DNA of 6,523 nucleotides from an uncultured Eubacteriales bacterium (lineage in GTDB: Bacteria; Bacillota; Clostridia; Peptostreptococcales; Anaerovoracaceae): positions 1 to 6,523 of the forward strand of contig CADCRD010000207.1 in NCBI GenBank assembly GCA_902803725.1. Reading direction: 5' to 3'. A model generated the notes under the pieces. That model was given only the letters and a program-made list of their open reading frames with translations. It ran no database searches and was not told the DNA's origin. The position numbers were made by a program, and so were the translations under genes. Shown here one piece after another: positions 1 to 5,882 of this stretch (positions are counted from its first letter, which is position 1; each line of letters starts with the position of its first letter).

Positions 1-202
1 AAGGGTGAAATGGCGAGGTAAGAGCTCACCGGCGTCGTGGAGACACGGCGGCCGTGTAAACCCCACCCGGAGCAAGACCAAGCAGGGGTCACAGCCTGTT
101 GCCCGCAGGCTCCCGGAAGGTAGGTCGCTGGAGGCATGCAGCAATGTATGTCCAAGACAGATGACTGTCCAAGACAGAACCCGGCTTACAGGCTTGCCCG
201 AA
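1..202 (+). ncRNA. rnpB: RNase P RNA, class A, 3' part (5' end outside window)
   Basis: This is the catalytic RNA of ribonuclease P, which removes 5' leaders from tRNA precursors. Several strongly conserved class A blocks are visible in the right order: GGTAAGAGCTCACC at 18-31, the CACCCGGAGCAAGACCAA block at about 64-81 followed by AGGGGTC, then GATGACTGTCC at 160-170 and the near-invariant ACAGAACCCGGCTTA at 174-188. Positions 189-200 are the expected 3' strand of helix P1, whose 5' strand lies upstream of the window. A run of six T at 206-211 follows, so P1 itself or run-on into this U-tract probably defines termination; no separate hairpin is present. The 3' end is set to about 200-205 by family pattern and is not exact. 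An apparent 70-codon reading frame across this stretch is not a gene. Confidence 0.95.
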
Positions 203-267
203 ATCTTTTTTCATTAATATAATTCAGACATCCATGTAAGTATTGTATTCGATCACCGATTCAGGCT

Positions 268-278
268 TGCTAGATAAT
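268..278 (+). promoter_or_regulatory. Possible -10 region for the DUF975/CmpB gene
   Basis: The sequence TGCTAGATAAT contains GATAAT (273-278), five of six matches to the sigma-A -10 hexamer. A start here would give a transcript beginning near 285, only just upstream of the Shine-Dalgarno AAGGA at 286-290. No good -35 box sits 16-18 bp upstream (CGATCA at 250-255 is poor), and TTGTAT at 243-248 is too far away. The gene could instead be read from a promoter upstream of rnpB. Confidence 0.25.
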
Positions 279-300
279 TCATTTCAAGGAAAGAAACAAT

Positions 301-1932
301 ATGAGCATCGAAGAAAAATATAAAGGGCAGTGGGACAGAAAGAAACTTAAGTCCGAGGCCCGTTCGAATATTAAACGCAATTACTGGATCGCAGTTTTTG
401 TCTGCATGCTGATGGCTTTTATGTTTGCAGAATACGGTGACAGTTTAGGCGCTGTGGGCATGTATAATGAAAGTTATAAACAGGTCCAGCAGTCAAGGCA
501 GACAGGCGATCATGAAAAAAATATTCTGGCCGATAAAACAAAACTGGAAAAAGCTCTGGAAAAGGCCGGACTGGAACTGAAAGGAGACAGTGACCTTAAA
601 ATCATAGCCAAACGAGGCTCACTGAATTATCTGGTAAGAGGGATCCAGGAAAAACGCGGTATCGAATCTTCTTTTACGGATATGATAAAGAAGATCAGCA
701 GCGGAGCCAGCGGAGGCATGATAGCAATTGCGATGCTGGCGGTCCTTCTCAATATGGTGTTTGTTCTTGTAATAAAAAGCAACTTCCTGATCGGTGAAAG
801 ACGTTTTTTCCTCGAAAACAAAAATCATCCTAAAACCAGGTTCGGAAGACTGTTTTTCCTCTTTAATGAAAGAAATTATATTAATCCGGCGATAGTAATG
901 TTCATGAAGAACCTTTTCTTTGCGCTCTGGTCACTGACTATAGCCGGAATGTTCATAAAGCAGTATTCATACAGGCTGGTCCCGTTTATAATGGCGGAGA
1001 ACCCGGATATCAAATGGAAAGATGCCATCACACTTTCCCGTAAGATGATGAATGGAAACAAATGGAGGACCTTTGTATTTGATCTGTCTTTCTGGTACTG
1101 GTATCTCCTGAAATTCATTACTGCCGGCCTTGTTGGAGTGTTTTTTTTCAATCCGTATTTTACTGCTGCTGAAACAGAATTATATGCCGCGATCCGTGCT
1201 GAAAGCTATGAGCGTGGTATCGAGAACATTGAACTGCTAAACGATGAGAGTCTGTATGTCAGGACAGATAATGAAGAGTATCCTCTTCATCTTGTTTCAA
1301 AGCATGCTGATGTGGATGAAAAGAAGTGGGACAGAAGCTATTCGTTTGTAAACCTTGTTCTTATCTTCTTTACATTTGCATTTATCGGATGGCTTTGGGA
1401 AGTGGGTCTGCATCTTGTGCAGGATCATGTATTTGTAAACAGAGGTACCATGTTCGGCCCCTGGCTGCCGATCTATGGGGTTGGCGGCACGATGGTGCTG
1501 GTCGTTCTGAAAAGGTTCAGAGAAAAGCCTATACTGACATTCCTTCTGACCTTTATTCTGTGCGGGATAGTCGAATATGTAACCAGCTGGTTTCTTGAAT
1601 ATACGAAAGGAACAAAATGGTGGGATTACAGCGGATATCTTTTGAATATCAACGGCCGGGTATGTCTTGAAGGACTGCTGATATTCGCCATAGCAGGATC
1701 TGCCTGTATATACATAATCGGACCTTTATTCGATGATCTTTATAACAAGCTGCCGGTCAGGACCAGATGGTGTTTTGCCGCTGTCCTTCTGGCGCTGTTC
1801 GGAGCTGACTTTGTCTATTCACATTTTAATCCGAATACCGGTGAGGGAATAACTGACTATGGTTATAAAGAGGACGGACAATGTCTTCTGAGGGCGGACA
1901 GCAGTTCGGGTCACATACAGCGACTGAACTGA
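301..1932 (+). CDS. DUF975 / CmpB-like (PF06541) fusion integral membrane protein
   Basis: A 543-residue polytopic membrane protein of unknown function. Residues 11-46 match the DUF975 start (WDRKKLKSEARSNIKRNYW, then a hydrophobic helix). A charged segment follows at about 60-130, then helices near 140-158, 195-218 and 262-285. Residues 224-299 carry the DUF975 signature: YRLVPFIMAENPDIKWKDAI, the FDLSFWYW stretch and the NPYFTAAETELYAAIR end. Residues 348-485 match the CmpB-like 'putative ABC-transporter type IV' family: GWLWEV (363-368), VNRGTMFGPWLPIYG (379-393), EYVTSWFLE (425-433), KWWDYSGY (439-446) and NINGRVCLEG (449-458). A last hydrophobic segment lies at 489-506. The start is supported by AAGGA at 286-290, ten bases upstream. 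The gene is followed by a terminator and has no obvious operon partner. The domain assignments are firm; any transport or envelope role is guesswork. Confidence 0.9.
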   Translation: MSIEEKYKGQWDRKKLKSEARSNIKRNYWIAVFVCMLMAFMFAEYGDSLGAVGMYNESYKQVQQSRQTGDHEKNILADKTKLEKALEKAGLELKGDSDLKIIAKRGSLNYLVRGIQEKRGIESSFTDMIKKISSGASGGMIAIAMLAVLLNMVFVLVIKSNFLIGERRFFLENKNHPKTRFGRLFFLFNERNYINPAIVMFMKNLFFALWSLTIAGMFIKQYSYRLVPFIMAENPDIKWKDAITLSRKMMNGNKWRTFVFDLSFWYWYLLKFITAGLVGVFFFNPYFTAAETELYAAIRAESYERGIENIELLNDESLYVRTDNEEYPLHLVSKHADVDEKKWDRSYSFVNLVLIFFTFAFIGWLWEVGLHLVQDHVFVNRGTMFGPWLPIYGVGGTMVLVVLKRFREKPILTFLLTFILCGIVEYVTSWFLEYTKGTKWWDYSGYLLNINGRVCLEGLLIFAIAGSACIYIIGPLFDDLYNKLPVRTRWCFAAVLLALFGADFVYSHFNPNTGEGITDYGYKEDGQCLLRADSSSGHIQRLN

Positions 1933-1977
1933 GACTGTGAATAATTATAATGATCAATAAAAACATCAACAATTTAT

Positions 1978-2011
1978 GGCGCATAGATTTCTTTTGCGCC
2001 TTTTATTTGTT
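1978..2011 (+). terminator. Rho-independent terminator of the DUF975/CmpB gene
   Basis: GGCGCA (1978-1983) and TGCGCC (1995-2000) form a six-base-pair GC-rich stem with an 11-base loop, followed directly by TTTTATTTGTT. It lies 45 bases after the stop codon at 1932. It separates the upstream gene from the CoA-transferase and also rules out a CoA-transferase start at 1976, because that ATG would lie inside the terminator. Confidence 0.75.
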
Positions 2012-2020
2012 AGAATGTTT

Positions 2021-2028
2021 TACATAAT
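2021..2028 (+). promoter_or_regulatory. Possible -10 box for the CoA-transferase gene
   Basis: TACATAAT contains CATAAT (2023-2028), five of six matches to the -10 consensus. It lies between the terminator U-tract and the Shine-Dalgarno site at 2038. Predicted initiation near 2035 would leave a leader of about a dozen bases. The T-rich stretch at 2000-2006 would be the -35 position but matches TTGACA poorly. A second TATAAT at 1946-1951 lies upstream of the terminator and so is a less likely driver. Confidence 0.3.
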
Positions 2029-2037
2029 AAAATGTAT

Positions 2038-2041
2038 GGAG
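2038..2041 (+). promoter_or_regulatory. Ribosome binding site that fixes the CoA-transferase start
   Basis: GGAG at 2038-2041 is the only Shine-Dalgarno-like sequence ahead of the conserved protein. It is six bases from the ATG at 2048 and three from the ATG at 2045, so 2048 is the best start. It overlaps the in-frame ATG at 2036, which therefore cannot use it. Confidence 0.6.
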
Positions 2042-2047
2042 AAAATG

Positions 2048-3400
2048 ATGATCAACAAAAGAATACAGAAAGAATACAACAGCAAACTGGTAAGCGCAGA
2101 TCAGGCGGCTGCGATGGTTCAGGATGGTTATAAGCTGAATTTTGGTGACAATATATGCCTCGCCTATGATTTTGACATCGCGCTGGCACGGAGGATAAAT
2201 GAACTTCACAATATCGTGATAATCACAAATATCAATCCGAGAAAAGAGCCGTTTGAATGTTATAAAGCGGCTGAATCTACAGAAAATGTGAGATTCATAA
2301 GCGCTCATTTCGGAGCGGTCGACAGAAAGATGAACAAAGAAGGAAACACCTGGTTCATGCCGATGTTGTTCCATGAATATGCAGGGTACATGAGAAACAT
2401 AGTTCATCCGGATATCACTGTCCTGCAGGTCGCACCGATGGATGAAGAAGGTAATTTTTATTACGGGCCTCAGGTCGCGGGCAGTGCGGCTCATCCGGAG
2501 GCGAGCAAAAAACTGATAGTTGAAGTGAACCGTAATCTTAAACAGGCACATGGGATCCAAAACAAGATCCCTTTGTCTGATGTCGATCATATTATTGAAG
2601 GTTCGGATCCGCCGCTTATCGAAGTGCCTGTGCCTGTGCCGGGAGAGTGCGACATAAAGATAGCCGGAAATATAGCACAACTGGTTGAAGATGAAAGCAC
2701 TCTGCAGCTGGGGATAGGAGCCCTGCCGACTGCTGTAGGTAAAGCTCTGGCACAGTCTGATATCAGCGAGATATATTGCCATACGGAAGTCATTGCGGAT
2801 CCGTATGTTGATATGTATGAGGCAGGAAAACTCAGGGGAAACAAATATGCAGACGATGGGAAAATAATCTATGGCGGAGTGATCGGAGACCGCAGAGTGT
2901 ATGATTTTGTTGAGAATAATGAATTGTGCTGCTGCGCTCCTATAGAGTATATCAATGATTACAGTGTGGTATCTGCGATAGACAGGTTTGTTTCGGTAAA
3001 TGGATGTCTTGCAGCCGATATGTTCGGGCAGGTAAGCTCTGAGTCCGTCGGATTTCAGCATGTAAGCGGCACCGGCGGACAGCTTGATTTTGCTTTGGCA
3101 GCTTATGCATCAAAAGGCGGAAGGAGCTTTTTGTGCATGCATTCCACACGCACCTTGCGGGACGGACAGGTCATATCAAACATAGTTCCGTATTTTGAGC
3201 CGGGAACGATAGTGACAACTCCGCGTTCTGCGGTGCATTATATAGTTACAGAGTACGGTGCTGTCTGTCTGAAAGGAAAATCGACATATGAAAGAGCTGA
3301 GGCTCTGGTCAGCATCGCCCATCCGGATTTCAGGGAAGAGCTGACTAGGCATGCTGAGAAGGCCGGTATATGGAGCAGGACCAGCAGGATATCATTTTGA
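2048..3400 (+). CDS. Acetyl-CoA hydrolase/CoA-transferase family enzyme, butyrate / 4-hydroxybutyrate type
   Basis: A 450-residue cytoplasmic enzyme expected to move CoA between an acyl-CoA and a free carboxylate such as acetate, by a glutamyl-CoA thioester intermediate. The two-domain fold is complete. Residues 11-27 (NSKLVSADQAAAMVQDG) match the usual N-terminus, and VLQVAPMDEEGNFYYGP (125-141) and VDHIIEGSDPP (179-189) are family motifs. LGIGALPTAVG (221-231) leads to CHTEVIADPYVD (244-255), where Glu247 is the likely catalytic residue. SGTGGQLDF (340-348) and SKGGRS (355-360) form the CoA/oxyanion region, and RAEALVSIAHPDFREEL (416-432) is the conserved C-terminal block. Length is normal for the family. 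The 2048 start excludes 24 upstream residues encoded in frame that run back through a terminator. The GTGCCT repeat at 2624-2641 gives an unusual Val-Pro-Val-Pro-Val-Pro. The family is certain; the substrate (butyryl, 4-hydroxybutyryl or other) is not. Confidence 0.9.
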   Translation: MINKRIQKEYNSKLVSADQAAAMVQDGYKLNFGDNICLAYDFDIALARRINELHNIVIITNINPRKEPFECYKAAESTENVRFISAHFGAVDRKMNKEGNTWFMPMLFHEYAGYMRNIVHPDITVLQVAPMDEEGNFYYGPQVAGSAAHPEASKKLIVEVNRNLKQAHGIQNKIPLSDVDHIIEGSDPPLIEVPVPVPGECDIKIAGNIAQLVEDESTLQLGIGALPTAVGKALAQSDISEIYCHTEVIADPYVDMYEAGKLRGNKYADDGKIIYGGVIGDRRVYDFVENNELCCCAPIEYINDYSVVSAIDRFVSVNGCLAADMFGQVSSESVGFQHVSGTGGQLDFALAAYASKGGRSFLCMHSTRTLRDGQVISNIVPYFEPGTIVTTPRSAVHYIVTEYGAVCLKGKSTYERAEALVSIAHPDFREELTRHAEKAGIWSRTSRISF

Positions 3401-3432
3401 TCTCAGGTGTTGGATATTATTTGAGTGTGGAA

Positions 3433-3446
3433 TGTCTGATCAGACA
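3433..3446. repeat. Perfect 14-bp palindrome upstream of the MATE promoter
   Basis: TGTCTGATCAGACA is a perfect inverted repeat with no spacer, centred 34 bp upstream of the -35 box at 3473. Such symmetry is typical of a dimeric regulator site. There is an alternative: 3433-3442 can pair with 3450-3460 (TGGTCAGGACA) with one bulged base to form a ten-pair hairpin. This is followed by GGGG and then ATTTTTTG (3465-3472), which could be an imperfect terminator for the CoA-transferase gene. The sequence does not decide between the two. Confidence 0.5.
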
Positions 3447-3472
3447 AAATGGTCAGGACAGGGGATTTTTTG

Positions 3473-3500
3473 TTGACATTAAATAATATGTGTATATGAT
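3473..3500 (+). promoter_or_regulatory. Sigma-A promoter of the MATE transporter gene
   Basis: A perfect TTGACA (3473-3478) is followed after 16 bp by TATGAT (3495-3500), five of six matches to TATAAT. Initiation is predicted near 3507, which gives a leader of about 65 bases. This is the best promoter in the window and shows that the transporter is transcribed independently of the CoA-transferase gene. Confidence 0.75.
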
Positions 3501-3514
3501 AGATGAATGTGCTG

Positions 3515-3528
3515 AGGACATCAGTCCT
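3515..3528 (+). promoter_or_regulatory. Small inverted repeat in the MATE leader
   Basis: AGGAC (3515-3519), ATCA, GTCCT (3524-3528) forms a perfect five-base stem with a four-base loop just downstream of the predicted transcription start. It is followed by GAAAAAAC, not a U-tract, so it is not a terminator. GTCCTGA (3524-3530) is also the exact reverse complement of TCAGGAC at 3453-3459 upstream of the promoter. It could be an operator half-site or a minor leader hairpin. Confidence 0.35.
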
Positions 3529-3571
3529 GAAAAAACAGTTTGATTTATAACAGTAAAGAGAGAATTCGAAT

Positions 3572-4969
3572 ATGACAGAAAAGATGACAGAACAAGAATT
3601 ACCAGGACAAAATAAAATGGGAACGGCCCCAATACCCAGATTGCTGTTAGGTATGTCGTGGCCGGCTATGATCTCGATGATAATACAGGCACTATATAAT
3701 ATCGTGGACAGTATATTTGTTGCTCAGACCGGTGAAAAAGGACTGACTGCAGTATCTTTGATATTTCCTGTACAATTTCTGATGATGGCTGTCGGGATCG
3801 GTACTGCTGTAGGTGTCAACTCGCTGATCTCAAGAAGACTGGGTGCCAGAAGATTTGAAGAAGCCGATATGGCAGCTTCCAACGGATTTCGTCTGTCGTT
3901 CATCAACTGGGCGGTATTTGCAGTGCTGGGCGGATTGTTTTCCGGAGCATTTATGAAGCTGTTTTCGGATGATCAGCAGATAGTTGCTGACGGAACTGCT
4001 TATATGAGGATAGTAACTGTTTTCAGTGTTTTTGTAATGATCTGTGTGATGTGCGAAAAAATCGTTCAGGCCACAGGCAATATGAGAATGCCGATGGTTG
4101 CTTCTGTGACGGGTGCTCTTGTGAATATCGGGCTTGATCCGCTGCTGATCTTCGGCATAGGACCATTCCCTGAAATGGGAGTTACCGGTGCTGCGACAGC
4201 AACTGTAATAGGACAGTCTGTCCAGGCGACTCTGATGATGATGGTTCTGTTCAAAGGAAAGCAGGAAATAAATGTAAAAGTCAGGGGTGTGCATTTTGAC
4301 AGAGAAACTCTGAAAGAAATATATGCTGTAGGTATTCCGGCTATAATCATGCAGGCAATAGGATCGGTGATGCAGTTTGGAATGAATATGATCCTGGCAG
4401 GTTTTTCAACCACTGCAGTTGCTGTAATGGGTGTATACGGCAGACTTCAGTCATTTGTATTCATGCCGGTGATCGGCATAAATCAGGGTTCAACACCCGT
4501 ATTTGGGTACAATTACGGTGCTAAGAACAGAAAGAGACTGATGAGCGCTTATAAATTTGCGCTTGGCATGGCTTTTGCGATCATGGGTGCGGGTCTGATC
4601 GTTTTTCAGACACAGCCGCACCTGTTGCTGTCAATGTTCAATGCTACAGATGATATGTACGAAATTGGTATGCAGGCGTTAAGAACAGTCAGCTGGTGTT
4701 TCCTGCCGGCAGCGTTCGGCATAGTCTCCGGAGGCGTATTTGCTGCAACAGGACATGGTGTTATCTCTCTGGTCAGTTCGCTGCTGCGTCAGATGGTTGG
4801 GATATTGCCGCTGGCTTTTTTCCTTGGGAAGGCAGGAGGAGTCATGGCTGTCTGGTGGTCATTCCCTCTGGCAGAGATACTGGGAACAACATATATCGCA
4901 ATAATGATATACAGACTGTATAAGAATGAGTTCATGCGGCTGGATGATCCTGGTTTTATGACCCGCTAA
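3572..4969 (+). CDS. MATE-family multidrug/metabolite efflux transporter
   Basis: A 465-residue inner-membrane antiporter of the MATE family, expected to export cationic drugs or metabolites in exchange for H+ or Na+. It has the two-repeat architecture of about 12 helices. The first MatE half spans roughly residues 24-195, with PAMISMIIQALYNIVDSIFV (31-50), GVNSLISRRLGARR (81-94), QATGNMRMPM (166-175) and NIGLDPLLIFG (185-195). The second spans roughly 250-445, with GINQGSTPVFGYNYGAKN (302-319), the characteristic second-half motif, and a GGVFAATGHG stretch (387-396). The pattern is closer to the bacterial MepA/DinF type than to eukaryotic MATE, but the subgroup and substrate cannot be read from sequence. 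The start is supported by its position after a strong promoter; the Shine-Dalgarno (AAAGAGAG, 3555-3562) is weak, and ATG 3584 is an alternative. It ends 23 bp from the convergent gene, with no clear terminator hairpin between them. Confidence 0.93.
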   Translation: MTEKMTEQELPGQNKMGTAPIPRLLLGMSWPAMISMIIQALYNIVDSIFVAQTGEKGLTAVSLIFPVQFLMMAVGIGTAVGVNSLISRRLGARRFEEADMAASNGFRLSFINWAVFAVLGGLFSGAFMKLFSDDQQIVADGTAYMRIVTVFSVFVMICVMCEKIVQATGNMRMPMVASVTGALVNIGLDPLLIFGIGPFPEMGVTGAATATVIGQSVQATLMMMVLFKGKQEINVKVRGVHFDRETLKEIYAVGIPAIIMQAIGSVMQFGMNMILAGFSTTAVAVMGVYGRLQSFVFMPVIGINQGSTPVFGYNYGAKNRKRLMSAYKFALGMAFAIMGAGLIVFQTQPHLLLSMFNATDDMYEIGMQALRTVSWCFLPAAFGIVSGGVFAATGHGVISLVSSLLRQMVGILPLAFFLGKAGGVMAVWWSFPLAEILGTTYIAIMIYRLYKNEFMRLDDPGFMTR

Positions 4970-4992
4970 TAATGATAATATGAATAGATAAA

Positions 4993-5670
4993 CTAAAATA
5001 TATCATCAGGGGAGTTATAGGGGTATACCGGGATAAAGAAATCTCTGTCCTCTGAATCCATCTGAACAAGATCATGGATCAGGGGATCTTTTATAAGCCG
5101 GCTCCATACAGTGAAGGTTGCTTTGAGAAACTGCTCGTTTAATATCAGCATGCTGCCTGCGTCCTGATAGTTGCTGTTGTTTTCGCCGGCTTCGATAAGA
5201 GGGCATGAATAAGGCGCAGCAAGATCTGACAAAATCAGGATCAGTTTTTCATCATTGCCATGTGTAAGATCTGTATCTGAGCTTGCTGATGCATGATCAC
5301 TTTTTCTGTCAGAATCGAATTGTAAAATATGAGGCGCGACAGGATAAGTCCTGCACTGCAGCGGTCTTTTTTTCCGGTCGCAGACGGGCGGCGTATTACA
5401 CGACAGGAACCATACTTTTCCTGACCATGAATCAGGGAATTCATAGTCTTCGGCATAGTCATAATTCCAAGTGATCCAGTCTTCGTTGCCTGTAAATATT
5501 TTTTCTTCGCCGGGAAGCAGATATATACCCAGATCATCAGTATATTCGCTTCTTTCGGGAACACAGCATGCACATCCGCATAGCTTTCCGCAGTCGAAGT
5601 CCACAGGACTGACACGGTCCAAAAGCCGATACATGGCCATGAATGTTGATTTTCTGATAGTACTCTTCAT
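4993..5670 (-). CDS. YkgJ-like cysteine-cluster protein (putative Zn/Fe-binding)
   Basis: A 225-residue soluble protein with no signal peptide or membrane helix. Its cysteines follow the pattern of the YkgJ / 'CxxCxxCC' family (PF03692), a putative metal-chelating fold. DCGKLCGCACC (26-36) supplies Cys27, 31, 33, 35 and 36. GIYLLPGEE (48-56) follows, then Cys91, Cys97 and the block CDRKKRPLQCRTYP (97-110) with Cys106, the family's 'C-RP-CR-YP' signature. A further Cys156 lies in YSCPLI. The N-terminal cluster is richer than the generic motif, with an extra Cys33. The metal and the function are unknown. The gene stands alone, convergent with the MATE gene and divergent from the activase. No Shine-Dalgarno precedes the ATG at 5670; later in-frame ATGs at residues 11 and 13 also lack one, and conservation beginning near YRLLDRVSPVDFDCG (14-28) would tolerate any of the three. 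Confidence 0.8.
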   Translation of the reverse strand: MKSTIRKSTFMAMYRLLDRVSPVDFDCGKLCGCACCVPERSEYTDDLGIYLLPGEEKIFTGNEDWITWNYDYAEDYEFPDSWSGKVWFLSCNTPPVCDRKKRPLQCRTYPVAPHILQFDSDRKSDHASASSDTDLTHGNDEKLILILSDLAAPYSCPLIEAGENNSNYQDAGSMLILNEQFLKATFTVWSRLIKDPLIHDLVQMDSEDRDFFIPVYPYNSPDDIF

Positions 5671-5677
5671 GACAAAG

Positions 5678-5694
5678 ATTATACCACTATTATA
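5678..5694 (-). promoter_or_regulatory. Tandem TATAAT boxes upstream of the YkgJ-like gene
   Basis: Read on the minus strand, TATAATAGTGGTATAAT holds two perfect -10 hexamers (5694-5689 and 5683-5678) whose starts are 11 bp apart, about one helical turn. The proximal box lies only seven bases from the ATG at 5670, so initiation from it would fall at or next to the start codon and give a leaderless mRNA. The distal box would give a leader of about 11 bases without a Shine-Dalgarno. No convincing -35 element is spaced correctly from either box. Confidence 0.5.
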
Positions 5695-5733
5695 CTATTT
5701 GTGACACATGTTGATTTCAGGGCATAGCGATGT

Positions 5734-5782
5734 TTGACAATAATAAATCGGGGTACAATTATCTGACATAAAGTGTTATAAT
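5734..5782 (+). promoter_or_regulatory. Promoter region of the acyl-CoA dehydratase activase gene
   Basis: Two candidates overlap here. TGTTATAAT at 5774-5782 is a perfect extended -10 (TGn plus TATAAT), with initiation expected near 5789 and a leader of about 94 bases. Upstream, a perfect TTGACA (5734-5739) is followed by TACAAT (5754-5759), but the 14-bp spacer is too short for a standard promoter. TACAAT would be at the correct -35 distance (17 bp) from the extended -10 but does not match a -35. The extended -10 is preferred. The leader contains TGATC...GATCA arms (5817-5836), too weak to call a riboswitch. Confidence 0.45.
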
Positions 5783-5882
5783 ATTTCGATGTAATTATAT
5801 ATGATGTGATGCCGTGTGATCGATACTCTATGATCAAAACAACGGCGTTTGCCTCTGCAATTTATCAGAACAGGAAAAAAAT

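Noticed and set aside
149..178. Exact 13-bp direct repeat (TGTCCAAGACAGA at 149-161 and 166-178) inside rnpB, at first suggestive of a tandem duplication.
   Set aside because: The first copy can be explained as the 3' strand of a P14-like stem (GGCAT near 133 pairing with ATGTC at 148-152) running into the conserved AGACAGATGAC junction, and the second is the conserved RNase P core. The alignment with class A RNAs works without an insertion.
5..217. A 70-codon open frame at the left edge.
   Set aside because: It lies entirely within and just past the RNase P RNA, and its product is basic and low in hydrophobic pattern as expected for a structural RNA read as protein.
2003..3061. A long (352-codon) open frame on the minus strand opposite the CoA-transferase gene.
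   Set aside because: The plus-strand frame has complete CoA-transferase motifs. The antisense product has no recognisable domain and no ribosome binding site; it arises from the codon use of the real gene.
3830..4294. Antisense open frames opposite the MATE gene, including one rich in His and Ser.
   Set aside because: They overlap well-conserved MATE motifs on the other strand and resemble no known protein.
4970..4992. The short convergent gap between the MATE and YkgJ-like genes, searched for a bidirectional terminator.
   Set aside because: The 23 bases are AT-rich with no inverted repeat, so termination must occur within the opposing genes or by another mechanism.
5790..5882. The roughly 90-base leader of the activase gene, considered as a riboswitch.
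   Set aside because: Only weak arms are visible (TGATC/GATCA, short GGC/GCC), with no conserved aptamer core and no terminator or anti-terminator pair.
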